Position numbers and translations under genes: made by a program. Below, piece by piece: positions 1 through 5,847 of a stretch of 64,000 nucleotides of DNA (the stretch's first letter is position 1; each line of letters begins with the position of its first letter). The notes beneath the pieces were generated by a model. That model was not told where the DNA came from and made no database searches. It was given only the letters and a program-made list of their open reading frames with translations. This DNA is from JAUYQR01 sp963822435 (GTDB lineage Bacteria > Pseudomonadota > Alphaproteobacteria > Rhodobacterales > Rhodobacteraceae): NCBI GenBank assembly GCA_963822435.1, contig CAWGHN010000004.1, positions 930,001 through 994,000 of the forward strand. The letters are read 5' to 3'.

Positions 1-520
1 GCAGATTGAACTCCGGCTGCAAGTCGGGGTCTTGATTTTCATAGCGGCCCAGCGCGTTCGCGTGCCAGACCTCGACCAAAGCCTCGCGCACCGGCGCGCC
101 ATCAAGTCCGCAAAGCTGCAGCTCAACCGCCAAGCCTTCGCCGATCCCGTCGCGCGACAGAGTGGCGCCTTGCGGTAGGTCTGGCACATCCTCGCGGTAA
201 AACGGCCCCGGCAAGGTGTTCGGCGTGGCCCCGTCGGGGCGCGGGCAGTTCAGATCCTCGACACGGGTGGAAACACCGATCACATCGGCCAGCAGCACCC
301 ACTCTTGCCGCCGCGCATCAGCGCTGTGACCCACGTCGGTCAGGAATTCTATCACAGCGCGCAATTCGTCGGGCGAGGGTCGCAGATCCGAGATCAGGTC
401 ATGGATACGCCCTACCACCGACAGAAACGCATGGGGCAGCCGCGCATCGCCTGCCTGCGCCAGCCGCAAGGTCAGGTCGGACAGCACGTCAGGCAGCTTT
501 GCGTCAGCCGATCCATCCAT
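1..520 (-). CDS. Intradiol ring-cleavage dioxygenase (3' end outside window)
   Basis: Reading the minus strand from the ATG at 520 gives about 173 codons running off the left edge, so only the N-terminal part is present. The first ~100 residues look like the helical N-terminal linker domain of catechol/hydroxyquinol 1,2-dioxygenases. They are followed by LPGPFYRED and by VEVWHANALGRY, where the Tyr near residue 160 matches the first iron-ligand Tyr of the family. The second Tyr and both His ligands would lie beyond the edge. The enzyme would open an aromatic diol between its hydroxyls using Fe(III) in the cytoplasm. A LysR gene is divergent from it, the usual layout for aromatic catabolism. 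Exact substrate (catechol, hydroxyquinol or other) cannot be told. Confidence 0.85.
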   Translation of the reverse strand, partial: MDGSADAKLPDVLSDLTLRLAQAGDARLPHAFLSVVGRIHDLISDLRPSPDELRAVIEFLTDVGHSADARRQEWVLLADVIGVSTRVEDLNCPRPDGATPNTLPGPFYREDVPDLPQGATLSRDGIGEGLAVELQLCGLDGAPVREALVEVWHANALGRYENQDPDLQPEFNL

Positions 521-585
521 CTGTCCTCGGGCCTCCCCTCCCGCAAGAAAGAAGATGGCGCGTTCCGATGAAAAGCTGGATGATA

Positions 586-597
586 ATTGCGCGCAAT
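586..597. promoter_or_regulatory. Perfect 12-bp palindrome in dioxygenase/lysR divergent promoter
   Basis: ATTGCGCGCAAT is a perfect inverted repeat in the 93-bp gap between the divergent dioxygenase and LysR genes, 16 bp before the preferred LysR start. The position suits LysR autorepression combined with control of the dioxygenase. Function is inferred from layout only. Confidence 0.45.
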
Positions 598-613
598 ACT
601 ATATCACATTGCT

Positions 614-1564
614 ATGAAACTGAGCGAAGCCCATCTGATGCAGCTTGCCGCCGTGCTGGATGCGGGCAGCGTCAGCGCCGGTGCGCAAGCCCTTGGCCTG
701 AGCCAACCCGCCGTCAGCCGCTCGCTCGCCATGCTCGAAGCGCGGATCGGTGAGCCGTTGTTCGTCAAGGGCCGCCGCCCGCTGCAAGCCACCGCCCTTG
801 GCGCGCAGCTTGCCGCCCACGGCCGTGCCATCCTCACCGCCTCGCGCCGCGCCTCTGATACCGTCAAGGGCTTCATGACCGGTACCAAGGGTCTGGTGCG
901 CGTCGGTGGCGTGCCGTTCTTCATGGACGCGATGATCAGCCGGATGGTCGCCGATTTCCAGAACCTCGAACCCGACGTGACCGTGCAGCAAAGCTACGGC
1001 AACCTGCCCGACCTGTCGGGAGCGCTGGAAAATGACCTGATCGACCTTGCCATCGTGCCGATGGGCGCACTTGACGCCGCACCGGGGTTCGAGTTCACCG
1101 AAATTCTGCCGGGCCGCAACATCGTGTCGTGCCGCCCCGGCCATCCCCTTCTGCGCAAGCGCAGGCTTCAGATCTCTGACCTTGGCGATTTCCCCTGGGT
1201 CGCCCCCCTGCCCGGCTCGCCCTTGATGTCCGATCTTCATTCGATCCTCCTTGCCAATGGCATGTCGGACATCAACATCCGCTACTCCGGCGGCAGTTTG
1301 ATGAGCGTGATCAACTACATGGCCGAAACCAATGCGCTGGCCGTGCTGCCGTTTTCGGTCGTCTTTGCCCAGCGCAAGGAAAACCGGGTCACCGTCCTGC
1401 CGTTGGACATTCCGCAGCCCAATCGCAGCCTTGGCATCCTGCGCCGCGCGGCAGGTCAGCGGTCGCAGGCGGCGGACCGTTTTGCAAGCTACGTCAACAC
1501 CGCTTTTGACGACCTCAAGCATCTGATCAAACGTCACGAAAACGCGGTGGTCTGGGGCCGCTAG
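614..1564 (+). CDS. LysR-family transcriptional regulator
   Basis: 316 aa from the ATG at 614. An in-frame TTG at 587 would add nine residues but lies inside the promoter palindrome, so the ATG is preferred. Residues 1-60 form the winged HTH (AQALGLSQPAVSRSLAMLEARIG), and residues ~90-300 the periplasmic-binding-like effector domain. It is divergent from the intradiol dioxygenase gene at 1-520. By family rule it probably activates that gene in response to a pathway intermediate and represses itself. Effector and targets are inferred from position. Confidence 0.88.
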   Translation: MKLSEAHLMQLAAVLDAGSVSAGAQALGLSQPAVSRSLAMLEARIGEPLFVKGRRPLQATALGAQLAAHGRAILTASRRASDTVKGFMTGTKGLVRVGGVPFFMDAMISRMVADFQNLEPDVTVQQSYGNLPDLSGALENDLIDLAIVPMGALDAAPGFEFTEILPGRNIVSCRPGHPLLRKRRLQISDLGDFPWVAPLPGSPLMSDLHSILLANGMSDINIRYSGGSLMSVINYMAETNALAVLPFSVVFAQRKENRVTVLPLDIPQPNRSLGILRRAAGQRSQAADRFASYVNTAFDDLKHLIKRHENAVVWGR

Positions 1565-1687
1565 GGCGTGACCCACGGCACCACCGCGATCCTCAGGGGG
1601 CGCAGCGCCCGCAGCAAGGGATGCGACACCGCCCCCGCCATCGCAAGGCCACTTCTCCTCACGAAGACGCCCGTGCAACGGCCAGAC

Positions 1688-1703
1688 GTTGCGCCAGCAC
1701 AAC
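1688..1703 (+). promoter_or_regulatory. NNR/Dnr-type box (TTG-N8-CAA) before the DUF1858 gene
   Basis: GTTGCGCCAGCACAAC fits the TTG-N8-CAA consensus of NO-responsive Crp/Fnr regulators. It matches the box before the pseudoazurin gene (3029-3044) at 14 of 16 positions in the same orientation. Its centre is 68 bp before the ATG at 1764, close to the 72-76 bp seen for nirK and pseudoazurin. The arms are less symmetrical than in the other two boxes. Confidence 0.65.
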
Positions 1704-1763
1704 GACGCCCGGGCCTGCCGGCCGCAGGCTGATACTCTGGCACAATGCCGCTTCGGAGCCACC

Positions 1764-1979
1764 ATGCGCCGCCCCAACATGGATGATCCAGACCTTCCGC
1801 TCGGTGTGATCTTCGATCATTGGCCACAGGTGGCCTCGCTCTTTCTCGGGTATGGCATGGCCTGCGTCGGCTGCCCCATCGCACCTTTTCATTGCGTGTC
1901 CGACGCCTGCCACGACTACGGTCTTGACGAAGCCACCTTCCGTGCAGCGCTGACCGACGCGGCCAGCAAGACGCCCTGA
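1764..1979 (+). CDS. DUF1858 redox-disulfide-domain protein
   Basis: 71 aa from the ATG at 1764, with GGAG 6 nt upstream. The whole protein is the DUF1858 / 'hybrid-cluster-protein-associated redox disulfide' domain. Cys34 and Cys37 form a CxxC within GMACVGCP, and there are further Cys at 44 and 49. Family members are small cytoplasmic proteins thought to carry a redox-active disulfide or metal site, and are often found with hybrid cluster protein or denitrification genes. Here an NNR-like box precedes it, and the NnrR-type regulator, pseudoazurin and nirK lie downstream, so a role in nitrite/NO metabolism is inferred. The biochemical role is unknown. Confidence 0.82.
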   Translation: MRRPNMDDPDLPLGVIFDHWPQVASLFLGYGMACVGCPIAPFHCVSDACHDYGLDEATFRAALTDAASKTP

Positions 1980-2318
1980 CCCATGAAACGCCAAGCGCAG
2001 CGAAATCCTGAGCAACCTGCGCGTGCGCTTCTTGCAAAGCGTGGAACCGCGGTTGCCCGTCCACTTGCACGCTTGGTGCCTGCGTTTGTCGTGCGGGTGC
2101 GGCTGAGACGTCCTCAGCGCCTCTTTTCCAGCGGGACCTGCACCGTCATCCCGCCGGGCCACACCAGGCGCGCGCGGCGGTCAGGCCCAGCGCTTTGGGT
2201 GCTTTTGCCCTCTGAACCCGGCCTTTGGGTGACGGCCACGCTTTGGACGCCGGGGCCTTGCCTTGGTCTTCGCCCGCCTCGCGCCGATCCTTCCTGCCCG
2301 ACACCAGCCGCCGCGTGC
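1980..2318. other. Non-coding stretch, no gene recognised
   Basis: 339 bp between the DUF1858 gene and the 3' end of the Crp/Fnr gene. It is open in several frames because it is GC-rich, but no frame gives a recognisable domain or a good ribosome site. It may hold decayed coding sequence; nothing specific is visible. Confidence 0.4.
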
Positions 2319-3041
2319 CTAGCCCGCAGCCCCGCTCAGCATCACCAGCCGGTGTGGCGCCGTGACCGTGATCTTGCGCCGCTCCGACAGCACGATCCCG
2401 TCCCGTTCCCACCCGCTGAGCAGCCGACTGACCGTGTGCAGCGTGCTCCCGGTCATGTCCGACAGGTTCTGCCGGGTGATCGGCATCCCGATCTCGATCC
2501 CGCCCTCGACCTTGCGCCCCGTTTGCGTAACCAGCCGCAGGATCGCGTTGGCAATGCGCTGCTCCACCTGCTGGGTCGCCATCTCGACGATGCGGTTGTT
2601 CATCTCGCCGACCCGGTCGCCCACGATCCTATAGGTCTCGGTGGCAAAGCCCTCGTATCTTTCCACGAACACCGGCCACAACCGGTTTGGCCAGGCCAGC
2701 GCCACACAATCATCGGCCGTCATCGCCGTGGCGGGGTAGGTCGTGCGCCCGATCGCCGCGCCAATGCCGAACAACTGCCCCGGCGCGATATGCAGCGCGA
2801 TGATCTGCTCGCCACCGGGTGTGGTCCGCACCACCCGGATATGCCCATCCAGAAGCAGAAAGAACCGCTCCACCGCCATCCCCTCGCTGAACACCGCAAC
2901 CCCACCATCGAACCGCAGCGCCTGCGCTGCATCGAGGATCTCGCGGATCTGCGCCCGCTCCAGCTTGCGAAACGGCGGAATGCCAGACAGCAGGCTTTCG
3001 TCAAGTTTGTGCAAACGTCGCTTCCCATGTTGTGGCAGCAC
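2319..3041 (-). CDS. Crp/Fnr-family regulator, NnrR/Dnr type
   Basis: 240 aa from a GTG at 3041. An in-frame TTG at 3014 with GGGAAG upstream is a plausible alternative that would leave the NNR box outside the coding region. Residues ~20-140 are the cyclic-nucleotide-like sensor domain, then the dimerisation helix, and ~165-225 the HTH (LSDMTGSTLHTVSRLLSGWERDGIV). It has one Cys (in ADDCVALAW) and none of the N-terminal Cys cluster of Fnr. It therefore resembles the NO-sensing NnrR/Dnr branch, which binds TTG-N8-CAA. Three such boxes lie nearby, and it is divergent from pseudoazurin and close to nirK. Assignment as the nitrite/NO regulator is family inference plus context. Confidence 0.85.
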   Translation of the reverse strand: MLPQHGKRRLHKLDESLLSGIPPFRKLERAQIREILDAAQALRFDGGVAVFSEGMAVERFFLLLDGHIRVVRTTPGGEQIIALHIAPGQLFGIGAAIGRTTYPATAMTADDCVALAWPNRLWPVFVERYEGFATETYRIVGDRVGEMNNRIVEMATQQVEQRIANAILRLVTQTGRKVEGGIEIGMPITRQNLSDMTGSTLHTVSRLLSGWERDGIVLSERRKITVTAPHRLVMLSGAAG

Positions 3042-3044
3042 AAC
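3029..3044 (+). promoter_or_regulatory. NNR/Dnr-type box before pseudoazurin
   Basis: GTTGTGGCAGCACAAC has 6-bp perfect inverted arms (GTTGTG/CACAAC) around GCAG and fits TTG-N8-CAA. It is centred 76 bp before the pseudoazurin ATG, which suits class II activation with a ~35-nt leader. It overlaps the GTG start of the divergent regulator gene, which suggests autoregulation or a later start for that gene. The nirK box is identical at 15 of 16 positions in the same orientation. Confidence 0.78.
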
Positions 3045-3112
3045 GAACTGCCGCGAACTCTAGCCTAGAACAGGGTCAAGACCAATCACCACCGCACCTG
3101 AAAGGACGCCTG

Positions 3113-3547
3113 ATGTTTTCCAGACTGATCGCCACCGGCATTGCCGCCATGCTGATCTCCACCGCTGCCAGTGCCGCAAACATCGAGGTGCACCTTCTGA
3201 ACAAGGGCACCGATGGCGCAATGGTGTTCGAGCCGGCCTTCGTCAAGGCCGCCGTCGGCGACACCGTTACTTTCATCGCAACCGACAAGGGCCACAACGT
3301 TGAAGGGATCGAGGGCATGCTGCCAGAAGGGGTCGAGGCATTCAAAAGCGACATGGGCAAGGACTATGTCCTGACCCTGACCGCCGAAGGCCTCTACGGC
3401 GTGAAATGCACGCCGCACTACACGATGGGCATGGTCGGCCTGATCCAGGCCGGCGCGCCGGTCAACCTCGACGCCGCCGCCGCCGTCACCCACAAGGGCA
3501 AGGCCAAGACGCGGTTCGAGCCGCTGTTTGGCCAGGTCGCCCAATGA
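3113..3547 (+). CDS. Pseudoazurin (type 1 blue copper protein)
   Basis: 144-aa precursor from the ATG at 3113 with AAAGGA 6 nt upstream. A Sec signal peptide ends near residue 21 (STAASA/AN), giving a mature protein of about 123 residues. The type 1 copper ligands are His61, Cys99, His102 and Met107, which become 40/78/81/86 in mature numbering and match characterised pseudoazurins. It is a periplasmic electron carrier that donates to Cu nitrite reductase, whose gene nirK is nearby. A strong NNR box precedes it and a strong terminator follows. Confidence 0.95.
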   Translation: MFSRLIATGIAAMLISTAASAANIEVHLLNKGTDGAMVFEPAFVKAAVGDTVTFIATDKGHNVEGIEGMLPEGVEAFKSDMGKDYVLTLTAEGLYGVKCTPHYTMGMVGLIQAGAPVNLDAAAAVTHKGKAKTRFEPLFGQVAQ

Positions 3548-3564
3548 CAGAGTGACCCACAGGC

Positions 3565-3592
3565 AAAAAGGCGGCCTCCGGGCCGCCTTTTT
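3565..3592 (+). terminator. Bidirectional intrinsic terminator
   Basis: A perfect 12-bp stem (AAAAAGGCGGCC / GGCCGCCTTTTT) with a TCCG loop lies 18 bp after the pseudoazurin stop and ~30 bp after the end of nirV on the other strand. The flanking A and T runs let it stop both convergent transcripts. Confidence 0.9.
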
Positions 3593-3621
3593 GCGTTGCC
3601 TGTGTCGTGGTGTTGCCCTTC

Positions 3622-4437
3622 TCAACCATCGCCATCACGCACCAGCCGAAAGCCAAGGTAATCCGGCGGGACGCCCGCCGCACAGCCACCGACCCGCGCA
3701 TCGCGGATGAACTCGATGATGAAGGCACGGTGCTTGCCCTGCACCGCGCGCACCCCGCAATAAGACGACCGCTGCGCGATGCTGCGGCCATCGGCACTCA
3801 GCGTGCCGTTTTCAAAACAACTGTCGGTCCATTCCCAGACGTTGCCCGCGACATCCGCGACACCGCGGTCATTCAGCCCGAAATGCCCCTGCGGATGGTG
3901 CGCCAGATCCGCCGCGCCGCGCAGCTTCACCTCGCGCGCGTAGCTGGCAATCCAGCGGCGCGAGGGGTCGGCAGCCAGCGACGCATCACCCAGCCCGTCC
4001 GACACTGCCCGATCACCCGCTGCCCGCAACCACTCGGCATCGCTCGGCAATCGCCAGGCTTCGCCGGTCCGGCGCGACACCCACGCGGCATAGTCCGTCG
4101 CGTCGGCGTAGGAGATGCCGGTCTGGGCCGCGCCCGCCACCCCGCCGGTGGGGGCCGTGCGGCACGCACCTTCAGCCACGCAAACCGCGTAATCGGCTTC
4201 CGACACCTGATATTTCATGATCTCCAGCGCGCCCACCGCCCGCTTTTCCTGCGGCGCATCGACGACCTGCGTGCCTTGGCGGAATTCTCCTGCAGGACGG
4301 TAAGTCTGCACACCCGCCGCGATCCGCACCATTTCAGGCGGCTCGATCGGCATGGTGCGGGTCCAGTAAAACAAGGTGCCGCCCGCAACCAGAACGGCTG
4401 TGGCGGCACAAAGACCAAGGGTTGCACGGCGTCGCAT
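3622..4437 (-). CDS. nirV: NirV-like formylglycine-generating-enzyme-family protein
   Basis: 271 aa from the ATG at 4437 (AAAGGG upstream). An N-terminal hydrophobic segment (residues ~7-25) suggests export or anchoring. The rest is an SUMF1/FGE-sulfatase fold: EIMKYQVSEADY, ATDYAAWVSRRTGEAWRLPSDAEW, GNVWEWTD and a C-terminal GFRLVRDGD. It lies 78 bp downstream of nirK on the same strand, the usual nirK-nirV pair. In known systems nirV accompanies nirK but its exact role in maturation or activity is unsettled. Transcription probably comes from the nirK NNR-controlled promoter and stops at the shared terminator. Confidence 0.88.
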   Translation of the reverse strand: MRRRATLGLCAATAVLVAGGTLFYWTRTMPIEPPEMVRIAAGVQTYRPAGEFRQGTQVVDAPQEKRAVGALEIMKYQVSEADYAVCVAEGACRTAPTGGVAGAAQTGISYADATDYAAWVSRRTGEAWRLPSDAEWLRAAGDRAVSDGLGDASLAADPSRRWIASYAREVKLRGAADLAHHPQGHFGLNDRGVADVAGNVWEWTDSCFENGTLSADGRSIAQRSSYCGVRAVQGKHRAFIIEFIRDARVGGCAAGVPPDYLGFRLVRDGDG

Positions 4438-4515
4438 TGTCACCCTTTCCGGCCAATGAAAATGAAACGGGGCGACCAAGAGCGGACCGGGCCACCCCGC
4501 CAAGGTTCCGGTGGA

Positions 4516-5664
4516 TTACGGCAGCGCGCTGCGGCCCTCATGCAGCGCGTCATATTCCATCGGTGCCACGACCTGTTCCATCAGATCGTTGTTCCAGGTG
4601 CCGCCCACGATGACATGCGCGGTGGCCCCAAGGTTCACCGCCTCGATCAGGTTGTGGTTGACGTAGGCGTAGACCCCCGGCTGCAGGAAGGTGTAAAGCG
4701 CCGCCCCCGCCGATCCGCCCCGGATGAACCACGTCTCCTGATCCCGCAAAGGCAGGTTGTTGAACTTGCCATGTTCCCAAACCAGATCGCCATGCCCGCC
4801 AATCAGATGTGGGCGGCTGTCGCGGTTGGCCTGGCTGTGAACGAAGAGCACGGTTTCCCCCTGCTCGGCCTCCAGCGCGCTTTCACCCGTCAAAGCCCCG
4901 ACCCGCCCGTTGAACACCACATGGCTTGGCACCAGCTTGTTCATCACCTCCAGCATGTCGGCATAACCTTCGCCTGCATCCGCATAGCGCTTGAAGGTGC
5001 CATCCTCATTGCGCGGCACATAGAAATCGCTCTCGCCGATGTAGTAGACCCGGTCATAGCTGACCGGCTTGCCCAGATGGTCCTTCAGCCCGTCGCGCGG
5101 CAGTACCATGACACAGCCCGACATGCCCGACACCACATGCCAAGGGATCATCGGACCGCCCGGCGCGCAGTGATACACAAACACGCCGGGGCGCGTGGCC
5201 TTCCAGCGCAGCACGGTCTTTTCGCCGGGGTTGATCAGCGTCAGCGACCCACCGCCCAGCCCGCCCGTTGCGGCGTGAAAGTCGATGTTGTGCTGCATCA
5301 TGTTCTCGGGCGAGTTGTACAGCGTCAGCTCCACATAATCGCCCTCATGCACCACCATCATCGGGCCGGGAACCGAGCCGTTGAACGTCATCGCCTGCAC
5401 CCAGGCGTTTTCGTCCAGTTGAAGCTCCTTCTCGACGATCCGCATCTCGAATTCCACGACCTCCGGCCCGGTCGATGCCACCTGATCGTGCGCATGCACA
5501 AAGGGCGGGCGCACCAGCTTGACCTTGCGGCGCGGCAGGCTGGACAGGTCGACCGGTGGCGCGCCGGATGTGTCCGTCACCTCCTCGGCCCCGGCTGTCT
5601 TGATGACAAAGGGGGCGGCGGCGACCAGGGCGGCCCCCATCAGTGCGCTGCGTCTCGTGAACAT
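4516..5664 (-). CDS. nirK: Copper-containing nitrite reductase (NO-forming)
   Basis: 382 aa from the ATG at 5664. The N-terminus carries a twin-arginine-like signal (TRRSALMG then a hydrophobic stretch), so it is periplasmic. Two cupredoxin domains hold type 1 Cu ligands His125, Cys166, His176 and Met181, and type 2 ligands His130, His165 and His337. The catalytic pair is Asp128 (in NIDFHAA) and His291 (in GGHGD). It reduces nitrite to NO, with pseudoazurin encoded nearby as likely donor. A NNR box is centred 72 bp before the start codon. Length and motifs are those of an intact class I NirK. Confidence 0.97.
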   Translation of the reverse strand: MFTRRSALMGAALVAAAPFVIKTAGAEEVTDTSGAPPVDLSSLPRRKVKLVRPPFVHAHDQVASTGPEVVEFEMRIVEKELQLDENAWVQAMTFNGSVPGPMMVVHEGDYVELTLYNSPENMMQHNIDFHAATGGLGGGSLTLINPGEKTVLRWKATRPGVFVYHCAPGGPMIPWHVVSGMSGCVMVLPRDGLKDHLGKPVSYDRVYYIGESDFYVPRNEDGTFKRYADAGEGYADMLEVMNKLVPSHVVFNGRVGALTGESALEAEQGETVLFVHSQANRDSRPHLIGGHGDLVWEHGKFNNLPLRDQETWFIRGGSAGAALYTFLQPGVYAYVNHNLIEAVNLGATAHVIVGGTWNNDLMEQVVAPMEYDALHEGRSALP

Positions 5665-5728
5665 CGGCTTTCCCCTTGTCTTCCATGTGTCCTCAGCGCC
5701 AACCATAGCCTGCAGGCCGCCGGCCTTC

Positions 5729-5744
5729 CTTGTGCTGCCACAAC
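5729..5744 (-). promoter_or_regulatory. NNR/Dnr-type box before nirK
   Basis: On the minus strand this reads GTTGTGGCAGCACAAG, identical at 15 of 16 positions and in the same orientation to the box before pseudoazurin, with the TTG-N8-CAA spacing. Its centre is 72 bp from the nirK ATG. It also lies ~110 bp before the preferred start of the divergent histidine kinase gene, so effects on both are possible. Confidence 0.78.
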
Positions 5745-5847
5745 GTTCGGCGCGATGGGCACGCCCGTGCTCAATTCCCCGCCGCCCGCGCCCGCGCCCT
5801 CTGCGAAGCGTGTTGTGCTTTGTCCGCCCATCTGCAAAAAACTTCCC

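Noticed and set aside
1561..2070. Minus-strand open frame across the DUF1858 gene
   Set aside because: No recognisable domain and it lies opposite the DUF1858 gene; treated as a shadow.
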